DNA of 64,000 nt from contig NZ_FOCL01000002.1 in assembly GCF_900110105.1 (NCBI RefSeq), positions 248,001 to 312,000 on the forward strand, written 5' to 3'. Below the pieces are notes generated by a model. It was not told the origin of the DNA, did not search any database, and saw only the letters and a program-made list of their open reading frames with translations. This document shows, piece by piece, positions 55,258 to 64,000 of the stretch. Source of the stretch: Mucilaginibacter gossypiicola (lineage in GTDB: Bacteria; Bacteroidota; Bacteroidia; Sphingobacteriales; Sphingobacteriaceae). Position numbers and translations under genes: made by a program. Numbering within the stretch: the stretch's first letter is position 1; each line of letters starts with the position of its first letter.

Positions 55258-56073
55258 TTACTTTGGGGGTGAAGCTTCCGAATACGGCGTTGAACTATCT
55301 TTGCTTAGGGCTGAACTCACCGGCTTAAACCAATCTATAAACCCTTGAAATACCAGCTTAAAAGGGTTATGGCTTAAAAAGCCCGTGGTTAATCCATAGC
55401 GCACCGGCTCTGTTTCGGGCTGATAGGTATTGAAAAGCCGGTCCCAGATGATCAGTACGCCGCCGAAGTTTTTATCGATATAAATGGGGTTGCTGCCATG
55501 GTGCACCCGGTGCGATGATGGGGTATCCATCACTTTTTCAATAACGCCAAGTGTGCCCACAGCTTCGGTATGCATAAAGAACTGGTAAGCCAGGTTAAGT
55601 ACATAGGATATCACAATAAAATCCGACGGCATACCCAGTAATGCAGCCGGTATAAAAAACAAAGGACTTACAATGGCTGAGAACCAGTTGAGCCGGTAAG
55701 CCGCGGTAAGGTTCATGTGCATGGCCGAGTGGTGAATAAGGTGGAAGGCCCACAGGGGTTTCCAGCTATGCGATATGCGGTGAAACCAGTAATAAATAAA
55801 ATCGGCAGTGATGAAGGTCAGTAAAAATACCCAGCCGTTATGCGGTAATTTTAATGGGGTAATATTGGCAAAAAAGCCCAGCATAGCCAGCTGGTAACCG
55901 GCAAACAGGTATTTTGAAAATTGAAATCCTGCAAATACGGTCAAGTTGGCCAGGGTTTCCTTAACCTCGTAAACCCCGCGTTCTTTTTTCCAGCTCCAGA
56001 TGATCTCGGCGGTTACCAGTATCAGCAGGAATAATAATATGTAAATTCTGTAAGGACCAACTTGATGTCTCAT
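55258..56073 (-). CDS. fatty acid hydroxylase / sterol desaturase family protein
   Basis: 271 residues with four membrane helices and the eight-histidine pattern: HRISH (about 106), HLIHHS (120), HRVHHG (196). These bind a di-iron centre. The family hydroxylates or desaturates lipids; the substrate here is unknown. Monocistronic, downstream of the LytTR gene. Confidence 0.9.
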   Translation of the reverse strand: MRHQVGPYRIYILLFLLILVTAEIIWSWKKERGVYEVKETLANLTVFAGFQFSKYLFAGYQLAMLGFFANITPLKLPHNGWVFLLTFITADFIYYWFHRISHSWKPLWAFHLIHHSAMHMNLTAAYRLNWFSAIVSPLFFIPAALLGMPSDFIVISYVLNLAYQFFMHTEAVGTLGVIEKVMDTPSSHRVHHGSNPIYIDKNFGGVLIIWDRLFNTYQPETEPVRYGLTTGFLSHNPFKLVFQGFIDWFKPVSSALSKDSSTPYSEASPPK

Positions 56074-56170
56074 TTTCTTGGTTTTTAAATCACGATATAA
56101 AAGTGACTAAGAAAATGTGGATAGGGCTGGCAAAACCTGGTGAGGCTGAAAAAGTCAGGGGTGAGGTGTA

Positions 56171-56950
56171 TTAACTGTTCATCCAGCTCTTAAATTCGGG
56201 GACCCGTGCTTTGCTGATTAATATACGCTCGGGTGGTTCGGGCTTAACTTTTATGGAGAGACGCCCGTTGAAATAGAAATCAACTTCAGCTATGGCGTAA
56301 CGGTTAATAATAAATTGCCTGTTAGCCCTGAAAAACAAATGCGGGTCAAGCTGTTGTTCCAGCTGTTCCATGGTATATTCCATAATATACTGCCGGTCGT
56401 CGGTTGTATGGCCATAAACAATTTCGTTAGCAGTATAAAACCAGGTGATCTTAGCCGTTTCAACCGGGATCAGCTTTTCCCGAAAATGTACCAGGAATGT
56501 TTTTTTGTATGATCGCGTAAGCTGGTTTATCTGTTCAAGCAGTTGCCTTATCTGTAAAGTGTCGGAAGGTTTTTGTCCGGCTAAAAAAAGGCTTTTGTAT
56601 TTTTGCAGGGCTCTTTGTATCTCCTGCTCATCAAACGGTTTAAGGATATAATCAATGCCATTATTTTTAAAGGCCTGTATGGCGAAATCGTTATAGGCAG
56701 TTACAAATATGACCGGCTTCGAAATTACGGCATTTTTAAATATATCGAACGATACACCATCCGCCAGGCGGATATCCATAAATAACAGGTCATACGCATC
56801 GGGGTTCAGGTTAAACCATTCCACCGCATCGGTAACGGAGCTAAGTGTGGTCACTACCGTTGTCCCGGCATCAGCACTGCGCAATAAATGCGCAAGGTTG
56901 CGCGCGGTAGCCGCTTCATCCTCAACAATTACAATTCGCAGTGAATTCAT
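56171..56950 (-). CDS. LytTR response regulator
   Basis: 259 residues: receiver (VEDEAA, LLFMDIRLADG with the phospho-Asp, FVTAYNDFA, YILKPFDE) and a LytTR DNA-binding domain (FLVHFREKLIPVETAKITWF, FFRANRQFIINRY). It overlaps the kinase gene by 4 bp. It is transcribed toward the fatty acid hydroxylase gene, which is a possible target by position only. Confidence 0.93.
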   Translation of the reverse strand: MNSLRIVIVEDEAATARNLAHLLRSADAGTTVVTTLSSVTDAVEWFNLNPDAYDLLFMDIRLADGVSFDIFKNAVISKPVIFVTAYNDFAIQAFKNNGIDYILKPFDEQEIQRALQKYKSLFLAGQKPSDTLQIRQLLEQINQLTRSYKKTFLVHFREKLIPVETAKITWFYTANEIVYGHTTDDRQYIMEYTMEQLEQQLDPHLFFRANRQFIINRYAIAEVDFYFNGRLSIKVKPEPPERILISKARVPEFKSWMNS

Positions 56951-57969
56951 GCTTTCAGGGGTAGTTTAACCATAAACAGTTCATTGGTCTTTATAATTTC
57001 AATTTCCTGCTGCATCATTATCTTAAAACGTTCATTCAGGTTTGCCAGCCCTATGCCGTTGCTGCTCTCTGGCTGTGGGATCCGCCAAATATTATTACTT
57101 ATCACCAAATGCTCCTGTTGTATATCCACAACCACTTTTAACGGCTTCATGGCGGTAGCCGCATTATGTTTTACCGCGTTTTCAAGCAGGGGCTGTAACG
57201 ACAGGTGAGGCAACTTGTAAACTAAATAGGGCTCATATACCTGTATGTCCAGTTGAAAGGCGCCTTCCAGCCGCAGGTTGATCAGTTGTGCAAATGAACG
57301 CAGCATGGACAGTTCCGCTTCAACGGTTACCAGGTTAGCTTTTGGTCGTGTTATGGCATATCGGAAAACGGTGGATAATTCCCTTAAGTATTTTTGGGCC
57401 ATTTCAGGATCCTCCCTGATCACACCCGAAAGGCTGCTCAGAGAATTGAAAAAGAAGTGCGGGTTCATTTGTTCCTTCAGCAATTCCAGCTCGGCAACCA
57501 TATAGGCACTTTTTAATTGCTGGTTCTCTAACTCCTTAATTTTAGCCTCGCGCATTAATAATATAATTTTAATGATGATGCCTGTTAGCAGGGCGCTGAG
57601 TATAAAGCGTGCAAAATAACCACTTCCCAATATCCCCGGCGGTCCTTTATAACCAAAGCAAATACGTTGTATTGCACTGCCCGCAATGATGCATATTAAC
57701 ACAACCACGCTATTGTACAGGAAATAGATGCCGTGTTTTTTTTGATTGCGATATATGGCAAAGTGGCTGCTGCTATTCAGGTTAAGGAAAAACAGCAGCC
57801 AGCAAAACACCAGGTTAAATAACACCTGGAAACTCCATTCGCCTAAATTAAAGTGCCAGTAGCGGGCAACTATTCCATTTTCGCGCAAAGCCAGCAGCCT
57901 TGGAGAATTCATCATCAGGGCAATTAAAAGGGAACTATACCAGCAAATACGGTTTTCAGTTCTATCCAT
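56947..57969 (-). CDS. LytS-type histidine kinase
   Basis: 340 residues with four membrane helices, then a coiled coil and a His_kinase domain (LKEQMNPHFFFNSLSSLSGV) and HATPase (LQPLLENAVKHN, GIGLANLNERF). There is no extracellular sensor domain, so stimulus may come from the membrane. It is co-transcribed with the LytTR gene. Confidence 0.92.
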   Translation of the reverse strand: MDRTENRICWYSSLLIALMMNSPRLLALRENGIVARYWHFNLGEWSFQVLFNLVFCWLLFFLNLNSSSHFAIYRNQKKHGIYFLYNSVVVLICIIAGSAIQRICFGYKGPPGILGSGYFARFILSALLTGIIIKIILLMREAKIKELENQQLKSAYMVAELELLKEQMNPHFFFNSLSSLSGVIREDPEMAQKYLRELSTVFRYAITRPKANLVTVEAELSMLRSFAQLINLRLEGAFQLDIQVYEPYLVYKLPHLSLQPLLENAVKHNAATAMKPLKVVVDIQQEHLVISNNIWRIPQPESSNGIGLANLNERFKIMMQQEIEIIKTNELFMVKLPLKA

Positions 57970-58309
57970 GGGTGTAAAGCTAATTTACTATTTATTCAAT
58001 GATTAATCGTTGTCCGGTGAAGCTGAAATATTGGTGGGTGAATTTTATTTAATAAAAAAGTGCTGGGATCAAATAAAGGTTATGCGGTTTTTTGATCCCG
58101 GGAATTTTCTGATAAGCTGTAAAAGTTGCCAGGCGGGCATATGATCATAGGCATGGATTCGCCTGTCTGCATGGCAACCTCTATATACATGAAGGGTAAT
58201 TTACCGGAGGAGTATTCAACATAAAGTGAACTTGTTATTGACTTTGGGGTATTTAAGTTCCCGGTAAATGATTCCACAATTATTTTTAGACGCTATTTTC
58301 GCGATGTAA
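57970..58309. other. intergenic region
   Basis: Only short open frames, one with a GTG start on the minus strand (58080-58277), are present. None has recognisable features. No structure stands out. Confidence 0.3.
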
Positions 58310-58489
58310 ATTTATCATGAAGCCCTTGCCGTAATCTTCTTGAGCCCGGAGATTTTGGACGATGAAAACAGTACGGCATCCGGCATATTGTCGAGTCTGA
58401 TGGGGCTGAACGCCTGTGATGATACTGGGCACGGCGATGTGATAAAAAGCATTTTTCCGCGATTTCCCTATCAAATATTAGGCGGATAA
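58310..58489 (+). pseudogene. orphan 60-codon reading frame without start
   Basis: The frame reads HEALAVIFLSPEILDDENST and ends FPRFPYQILGG with TAA at 58487. It has protein-like composition but no ATG, since a TAA stop lies just before it. It could be a truncated gene end upstream of the dehydratase or a frameshift product. Confidence 0.35.
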
Positions 58490-58564
58490 ACCGTTATATG
58501 AGGGTAATATAACAGGCTTGTTTTATCTTATCCGCCATCTGGAGGACTATTCAATTGGGAAATT

Positions 58565-61500
58565 ATGATGGAGCAGTATGTATTTTTAAATGATCTGATA
58601 CTCCGGACTCCGCTCCTCAGCTACAGGGATTATGATTTGAACGCGCTGCCAGATGTCATCAATGATGAATCTTTCAGAGCAGCGCTTTTCCTGGCTAACT
58701 TGACGCTATACCGGCTGCTGGAGGCGAAACGTTTTAATTGGTCGGAACTAAGTGCGAAAGAAAGGCTGACCGTATCCCGCTATTATAACCGGATGTGTTT
58801 CAGACCTACGCCGTTCGGGGCCTTTGCCGCGTTTTACACCGCTGAATGGGGCAACGATGAGACTTTACTGGTAACGTCCGGTAACAGGAACCGTCTGCAC
58901 CTTTGGCTGGACCAGGAAATATCCGTCAAGCTGGCGAAGGGCTTGACTGATAGAAATGCGGAGAAGGGGCTGTATTGCTTGAACCCGACCATTTATTTGA
59001 TCAATCGCGAAGTCCGCTTTGTGAAGACCATCATTAGTAATAAACCTGGGTTTGAATTCTCCGTAGAATCTATGGATGAAAACCAACTGATACGCTCGTT
59101 GCTGAAATATATCCGGTCGGAACCAAGGACTGTGTCTGATCTTATTGGACTAATCTGTCAAAAGACGGGATGCAGTTCGGATGATGCGCGGGAATACGTT
59201 GATTTTATGATTGATGCACAGCTCATCAGGTCCCTTTGGGAGACCAATATCTCCGGGAAAGATCTGCTGGCCCGCCTGTTGCATGAGGGGCTGGTGGCGG
59301 ACTCGCCCTTTAAAAAAGACCTTGTTGACCTGCATCAGGCATTAAACGGTATGCGGAGTGCGGATACCCGGGTTCTCAGTCAGTTGAAGGAACGTATCAC
59401 GGCATTATTACTGACCGAAACCGGCGATGAGCGGTCGCGTCAGGTCTTTTATGTTGGTCTGGAGGGTAAAGTAGCCGAAGGCAAGCTCGGTGCCCATTTT
59501 CAGGAGGATATCAGGGGTGCTTTAAGGGCCTTATCATTCCTGGTGCCGCATGTCCGGCCTTCAGGATTGCGGCAATTCATCATTGATTTTAAAGCCCGTT
59601 ACGACAGGCAGCGTGTTCCGCTGCTACAAGTGCTCGACCCGGAGCTTGGAATAGGTTATGATACCGCGTCCTTGGATAAGGATCAGGCAGATTTATTAAA
59701 AGACATAAAATTCAATGATGTTCGTACACGGCACGTACTGGTAGAGTGGACGCCGGTTCACCGGTTGTTATTTCGCAAATGGTGTGAAAACATAGTTCCT
59801 GGCTCAGCGCTGGTGATCGATGAAAAGGACCTGACTGACCTGAAGGCCATGGAAAACACGGTTGATTTGCCGGCCTCTTTTCCGGTCATGTTCAGGATAT
59901 TTGATAGTCAGGTGTACCTGGAATCCGCCGGTGCGGCAACCGCAAACAGCATCATAGGACGCTTTACAATTTGGAGTGAGGAGATTACGCAGATAGCCAG
60001 ACATATAGCAGAATTGGAACAAGCGGCAACCCCCGACATGATTTTTGCAGAGATCACTCAGCTATCCGGCCATCATGTAGATAACATCAGCCGCCGTCAG
60101 GCTATTTATCCTTTTGAGATCCCCGTCAATGCCATCTCTATACTACCGGGAGACAAGCAGCTGCCTTTAGCCGATCTCGTGCTTTCCGTGAGGGATGATG
60201 AACTGGTATTGGAGTCGCTGAGTTTAAATCGCCGGGTGATGCCCCGGATGAGCTCCGCTTATAACTATAACCACAACGGGCTTGCTGTCTTTCGTTTGCT
60301 GTGTGACCTGCAATACCAGGACATTCAGGCAAACCTGAACCTGGATATGGAACAGCTATTCCCCGGAATGGCCTTTTATCCGAGGGTTAGTTATCGGGGC
60401 ACGATCCTTTGCCTGGCGAAATGGTATCTTTCCAAACAGCAGATCGCTTACCTGACCGGAGGGGCCCCGGCTGACTTTTCGGTACGTTTAGGCGAAGTTA
60501 AGCAGCTGTTAACCCTCCCTGACACCGTTGCCATAACACGGCACGATCAGCAAATTGTTTTTAACCTGTCAGATAAGCTGGATCAGTCATTTTTCAGGGA
60601 CTGCCTCCGGGGGGCGGAGCAGCTCCTGTTACAGGAGTATCCCATTGCGGCGGGCGATATTGTCCGTCAGGTCAAAGGAAAGCCACTTGCCGGCCAGTTT
60701 GTAGCGTTCCTCTTTAACAGTAACATAAAATACCAGGATAAAATAAGCAGGCAAAGCCTTTTGACTGCAGATGTGCAGCGGGACTATATCCTGGGAAGTC
60801 AGTGGGTTTATTTAAAGATCTATTGTCATCCCCGTAGTGTCAACCAGTTACTGGTACGGAAAGTGCTCCCGCGGTTACGGGTTTTGGGAAAACAGCGGCT
60901 GCTATCCTGGTTCTTTATCCGGTATGTTGATGCCGGGCATCATATCCGTTTACGGCTAAGAATAAAAGACGATGAACTTGGCACTGTACTACAGCAATTG
61001 AAGGAGCGTTTAGCCGGGGCGCTCCATTTTCAGTTAGTCCGCGAATACCAGGCCGATACTTACCGGAGGGAACTGGAACGGTACGGAGCCGACATTATTG
61101 AGCTGGTAGAAGATCTTTTTTGTGCAAGCAGCGAGATTATACTGGCTTTTATCAGGCGCAGCATGGCCAAAGACTTTCCCTTTTCGTATCACAGCCTGGC
61201 ATTTGTTACCATTTGCGGGATGGTGGAAGCCTGGTGGGGTTCCCTCGATGAACAGCTTCATTTTTTAAGGCAAATGTCAGGGACATTTTATGCCGAATTT
61301 TCGGAGGATAAATCACTGCGTATCGATCTTGATCTCAAATACAGGGCGATCAAAAAAGAAATAAGCGGGCTGCTGAAGGATCATTTATATTTCAGCAGGC
61401 TCAGGATCCAAAGATGGGCTGATCTTTTCTATTTGAAGCAAAGCCGAATCCTCGCCTATGCCGAGACATTCCCGGCTGAACGTAAAACGCAGCTTTTAGC

Positions 61501-61618
61501 TGACCTGATCCATTTGCACCTGAACCGGCTTTTTACCGATAAACAGCGTAATCAGGAGCTGATCGTGTATTATTGCCTTTATAAACAGAAACTGGCGGAG
61601 CGGGCGCTCAGTAAATAA
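58565..61618 (+). CDS. class I lanthipeptide-type dehydratase (LanB-like)
   Basis: 1017 residues. The N-terminal two thirds match Lant_dehydr_N, with its RPTPFGAFA signature (R80). The last third is a SpaB_C/thiopeptide-type domain, with WFFIRYVDAGHHIRLRLRI near 780. In this family the N-terminal part transfers glutamate from Glu-tRNA to Ser or Thr of the precursor and the C-terminal part eliminates it, yielding dehydro residues. The gene is on the plus strand, alone; cyclase and transporter are not seen in the window. A Thr-rich small peptide at 63547 is a candidate substrate. Confidence 0.9.
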   Translation: MMEQYVFLNDLILRTPLLSYRDYDLNALPDVINDESFRAALFLANLTLYRLLEAKRFNWSELSAKERLTVSRYYNRMCFRPTPFGAFAAFYTAEWGNDETLLVTSGNRNRLHLWLDQEISVKLAKGLTDRNAEKGLYCLNPTIYLINREVRFVKTIISNKPGFEFSVESMDENQLIRSLLKYIRSEPRTVSDLIGLICQKTGCSSDDAREYVDFMIDAQLIRSLWETNISGKDLLARLLHEGLVADSPFKKDLVDLHQALNGMRSADTRVLSQLKERITALLLTETGDERSRQVFYVGLEGKVAEGKLGAHFQEDIRGALRALSFLVPHVRPSGLRQFIIDFKARYDRQRVPLLQVLDPELGIGYDTASLDKDQADLLKDIKFNDVRTRHVLVEWTPVHRLLFRKWCENIVPGSALVIDEKDLTDLKAMENTVDLPASFPVMFRIFDSQVYLESAGAATANSIIGRFTIWSEEITQIARHIAELEQAATPDMIFAEITQLSGHHVDNISRRQAIYPFEIPVNAISILPGDKQLPLADLVLSVRDDELVLESLSLNRRVMPRMSSAYNYNHNGLAVFRLLCDLQYQDIQANLNLDMEQLFPGMAFYPRVSYRGTILCLAKWYLSKQQIAYLTGGAPADFSVRLGEVKQLLTLPDTVAITRHDQQIVFNLSDKLDQSFFRDCLRGAEQLLLQEYPIAAGDIVRQVKGKPLAGQFVAFLFNSNIKYQDKISRQSLLTADVQRDYILGSQWVYLKIYCHPRSVNQLLVRKVLPRLRVLGKQRLLSWFFIRYVDAGHHIRLRLRIKDDELGTVLQQLKERLAGALHFQLVREYQADTYRRELERYGADIIELVEDLFCASSEIILAFIRRSMAKDFPFSYHSLAFVTICGMVEAWWGSLDEQLHFLRQMSGTFYAEFSEDKSLRIDLDLKYRAIKKEISGLLKDHLYFSRLRIQRWADLFYLKQSRILAYAETFPAERKTQLLADLIHLHLNRLFTDKQRNQELIVYYCLYKQKLAERALSK

Positions 61619-61624
61619 TCTCCC

Positions 61625-62359
61625 TTAGTATTTTCTTTTTGTCCTGATCAATAAAGACTTCATTCGTTCCAGGAATGGCCCTTTAAAAGTCCGGCCAAGA
61701 TTTATTATCCGGTCATTGATCAACGTCACCTGCCCGGGTTCCACGCTCTTGATCTTTTGGTCATTGATCAGAAAGGAATGATGAACCCTTGAAAAGGCGT
61801 ACCGGGACAGGAAATCGCTGACTTCGGTCATGGTCAGATAAGCCATTATGCGGCCCGAATGTAGATGCAGCCGGACGTAATTCTGCGCGGCCTCTACATA
61901 AATGATATCACTGATCGCTATTTTGACCATTTTACCCTTGATTTCGGTGGTAATGAAGAAAAAGTCCTCTCCGGCGGCTGCCGCGGGAGCCTGCCGGATT
62001 AAAGCGGCCTTTTTTGCTTTTTTAATGCTCTTGAGAAAACGTTCGTAACTGACCGGTTTAAGCAGGTAATCGAATGCCTGCTTTTCGAACGCTTCTACCG
62101 CGTATTCAGGAAATGAGGTTGTAAAGATAATTTCCGTATGCAGGCTGGCCAGCCCGGCAAACTCCATACCCGACAGTTCAGGCATATCCACGTCCAGGAA
62201 GGTCAATGCCGGGGAATCGGTTCGGGTAACCTCATTTAAGCCGGTGACGGGGTTAGTCGCGTAGCCGACAAGCTCCAACCCCTCTGTTTGCTCTATATAT
62301 TGCCGAAGTATTTTAACCGCATGATATTCATCATCCACGATGTAACAGGTTAAGTTCAT
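61625..62359 (-). CDS. LytTR response regulator
   Basis: 244 residues: receiver (VDDEYH, LTFLDVDMPELSG with the phospho-Asp, FTTSFPEYA, YLLKPVSYE) and LytTR domain (IIYVEAAQNYVRLHL, SRVHHSFLIN). It overlaps the kinase gene by 4 bp. It is convergent with the dehydratase gene and may control the RiPP cluster, by position only. Confidence 0.93.
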   Translation of the reverse strand: MNLTCYIVDDEYHAVKILRQYIEQTEGLELVGYATNPVTGLNEVTRTDSPALTFLDVDMPELSGMEFAGLASLHTEIIFTTSFPEYAVEAFEKQAFDYLLKPVSYERFLKSIKKAKKAALIRQAPAAAAGEDFFFITTEIKGKMVKIAISDIIYVEAAQNYVRLHLHSGRIMAYLTMTEVSDFLSRYAFSRVHHSFLINDQKIKSVEPGQVTLINDRIINLGRTFKGPFLERMKSLLIRTKRKY

Positions 62360-63414
62360 AATTGCATCTTTAATTCCAACTCATAGCTTTCTTCTTCTTC
62401 ATGAATGTTAAGTTTAAATTGATGCGGATAACTGTGCTCTAATCGTTTGATCGTGTTTTCAATGCCAATAGACCTGATTCTCCTCCTTTCTGTCTGATTT
62501 TTTTTGAGGTTCCAGCTGCGGAAGGTGAGTTCCTGATGCCGGGATATCGTAATGGATAAGCTCGCCTTTTTTTCCGGTACCTTCAGGTTGCCGTGTTTGA
62601 AGACATTTTCTGTCAGGGAAAGCAACACCAGGGGAATGATCCTGCAGCCTTCCGCCTCCCCTGTTATTTTTATATCCAATTGCAGATCAAAATCAAAACG
62701 ATACCGGTTCAGCGTAATGAAATTATTGATCTGCTCCAGCTCATCCCGCAATGCTTTTTTACCGTCAGAATCAGGCTCCAGCATCGTGTAATGCATGATT
62801 TCCGAAAGCAGCATCACGCATTTGGCGGCTTCCCTGGAATACTCATAAAAAGTATTGTGGATAAAACTGAGACTGTTAAACAGGAAATGTGGATTGATCT
62901 GGTGATGGAGATAGGCGTTCTGTGCGGTAACGAGATCTCTTTCCAGCACGGCTTTTTCTTTTTCAAACGCAAGACGCTTCTGATTAATTATATGGTCCCG
63001 TTGCCGGTACTCTATCAATCGTGCCACCGACCAGTATAAAGTACTGATGCTCCAAAAATATAATCCACGCCATAAATTAAGCATAAGATACTTTCCCGCG
63101 TGTTCCCAATAGGAGCGAACGATGTGCCGTTCAAGGTCCAGCAGGTGATCCAGCGCAAGCTTGACAGCCAGGTAAATCGCTATTTCGGCTGCAATCCCCA
63201 TAAAAGCTTTCAGGTAGGACTTATCTCTTTCCGCAAACGAATAAGGTAAAACGAAGTAGGCATTATAGTAGAATAAACCGATGTTTAATATATAAAAAAG
63301 CACATAGTCTGCCAGCCGGTAAAAATGCCCCGTTGTGATATAGACAACCCCGATCTCATACAGGGCGAAAATCATCCATCCAAAAAAATGCCATATGATC
63401 ACCTTTTTTTTCAC
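62356..63414 (-). CDS. LytS-type histidine kinase
   Basis: 352 residues with four membrane helices (about 5-160), a coiled coil and a His_kinase domain (HHQINPHFLFNSLSFIHNTF). The C-terminal HATPase part is shortened and lacks a canonical DxGxG loop (LSLTENVFKHG is present, then SIGIENTIKRLE), which is common in this family. Third such pair in the window. Confidence 0.92.
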   Translation of the reverse strand: MKKKVIIWHFFGWMIFALYEIGVVYITTGHFYRLADYVLFYILNIGLFYYNAYFVLPYSFAERDKSYLKAFMGIAAEIAIYLAVKLALDHLLDLERHIVRSYWEHAGKYLMLNLWRGLYFWSISTLYWSVARLIEYRQRDHIINQKRLAFEKEKAVLERDLVTAQNAYLHHQINPHFLFNSLSFIHNTFYEYSREAAKCVMLLSEIMHYTMLEPDSDGKKALRDELEQINNFITLNRYRFDFDLQLDIKITGEAEGCRIIPLVLLSLTENVFKHGNLKVPEKKASLSITISRHQELTFRSWNLKKNQTERRRIRSIGIENTIKRLEHSYPHQFKLNIHEEEESYELELKMQL

Positions 63415-63546
63415 GTCTCTTTTTCTTAACCGGAATTTGTTGCCGAATTGTCACCTGTTGTTGTCTGTCGCAGGCAAATGGTCGTCGGTGTAACAAATTC
63501 ATCCTGAGATTTACGGGGCTGATATTTTGCTTAAAAGTTAATAATT

Positions 63547-63735
63547 ATGAAGCAGTTGTCAGTAAAAAATCTAAAAAAAAGAACCCATACCATATTTACA
63601 TATGGATCAAATATCAGGTCCGCAGGCTCAGAGACCGAAACCGGGAATGACCCGACCAATACCACAGTCACGGTCATAACGACGACTCATATTTTCAGAG
63701 GGCTCGAAAAGGACAGGGGACAAAGGATCGGATAA
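63547..63735 (+). CDS. Thr-rich small peptide, candidate RiPP precursor
   Basis: 62 residues. A basic leader-like N-terminus (MKQLSVKNLKKRTHTIF) is followed by a part with 12 Ser/Thr in residues 21-47 (TNTTVTVITTTHIF). There is no cysteine. The leader resembles KLSVK-type starts of Bacteroidetes lanthipeptide precursors. It lies about 2 kb after the dehydratase, beyond the kinase pair. The absence of Cys is unusual for a lanthipeptide. Confidence 0.55.
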   Translation: MKQLSVKNLKKRTHTIFTYGSNIRSAGSETETGNDPTNTTVTVITTTHIFRGLEKDRGQRIG

Positions 63736-63758
63736 GGGAATCATGAATTAAATCGCAT

Positions 63759-64000
63759 TTGATTTTGCTAAGGGACGAGCTGAAAATATTGAGAGACCTG
63801 ACGAACACTGTTCTTGAACAGACGCACCTGCGCACGGTAAAATTGCCGGAAGTGCCGGAAAAACAACAGGCGATAGCAACGGAAATCCGGCGCATTAAAA
63901 CTGCATGGAGCGTACTCTTCACCTCGACGGTAAAGGATTACGTATTGAAAAGATATGTGAATTATCAGCAGGCCGTATTGGTCGATCTTGCTGATCGCCT
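63759..64000 (+). CDS. partial CDS at right edge, unrecognised
   Basis: From a TTG at 63759 the frame stays open to the window end (80 codons), reading ILLRDELKILRDLTNTVLEQ onward with a helical pattern. There is no ATG in frame after the upstream stop, so the start is uncertain. It follows the Thr-rich peptide gene closely and may be part of the RiPP cluster. No family recognised. Confidence 0.5.
   Translation, partial: MILLRDELKILRDLTNTVLEQTHLRTVKLPEVPEKQQAIATEIRRIKTAWSVLFTSTVKDYVLKRYVNYQQAVLVDLADR

Noticed and set aside
58080..58277. 65-codon GTG-start frame on the minus strand
   Set aside because: No ATG, no recognisable features and no operon context.
62593..63039. 148-codon open frame opposite the third histidine kinase
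   Set aside because: It is fully antisense to the kinase and lies in a region explained by its conserved motifs.

Overview
The window looks like a Bacteroidetes chromosome segment, most likely a Sphingobacteriaceae relative such as Mucilaginibacter or Pedobacter. The reasons are a SusC/SusD pair, three LytTR regulator and LytS-type kinase pairs, Bacteroidetes-type TAnnTTTG promoter elements, almost no Shine-Dalgarno sequences, a Bacteroidetes-type tyrosine recombinase and a Bacteroidetes mobilization module. The genus is inference. I saw no rRNA, tRNA or CRISPR array.

Left part (1 to about 18.1 kb) is a defence island. A leftward three-gene operon encodes a GHKL ATPase with a nuclease-like C-terminus, a calcineurin-like phosphoesterase and a partial Hsp90-like ATPase. 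It is divergent from a complete rightward type 3 BREX operon, brxF-brxC-pglX-brxHII-pglZ-brxA, whose genes overlap or nearly abut. The three-gene operon is not one I can assign to a named system and is a candidate defence module.

Middle (about 18.2 to 32 kb) is an integrase-led accessory region. It holds a tyrosine recombinase with clustered GTTACC motifs upstream, a GNAT-like/XRE toxin-antitoxin candidate, an unknown 407-aa protein, a PIN-like nuclease, and a reverse transcriptase preceded by a roughly 410-nt structured region closed by a perfect 12-bp inverted repeat. A divergent WYL-domain protein, an IS21-like solo end that cuts off a gene, a DUF4238 protein and a protein with a HEPN-like Rx4H motif follow. 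The RT, structured RNA and PIN-like gene set is the most promising undescribed system here.

From 32.7 to 38.6 kb are a LytTR/TPR-kinase pair and a secreted RCC1-repeat protein with two small companions. From 39.2 to 43.6 kb is a mobilization module: HTH protein, small conserved protein, relaxosome accessory protein, relaxase and coupling protein, with a hairpin-rich oriT candidate. No mating-pair genes are visible, so it would need a helper.

The right part (43.7 to 64 kb) reads as host-type content. It has a MauE-like membrane protein with a small exported Cys-containing peptide, then TlpA-like, SusC and SusD genes; small XRE and zinc-ribbon genes beside a long hairpin; envelope genes (serine hydrolase, secreted proteins, fatty acid hydroxylase); two more LytTR/kinase pairs; and a class I lanthipeptide-type dehydratase with a Thr-rich, Cys-free precursor-like peptide nearby.
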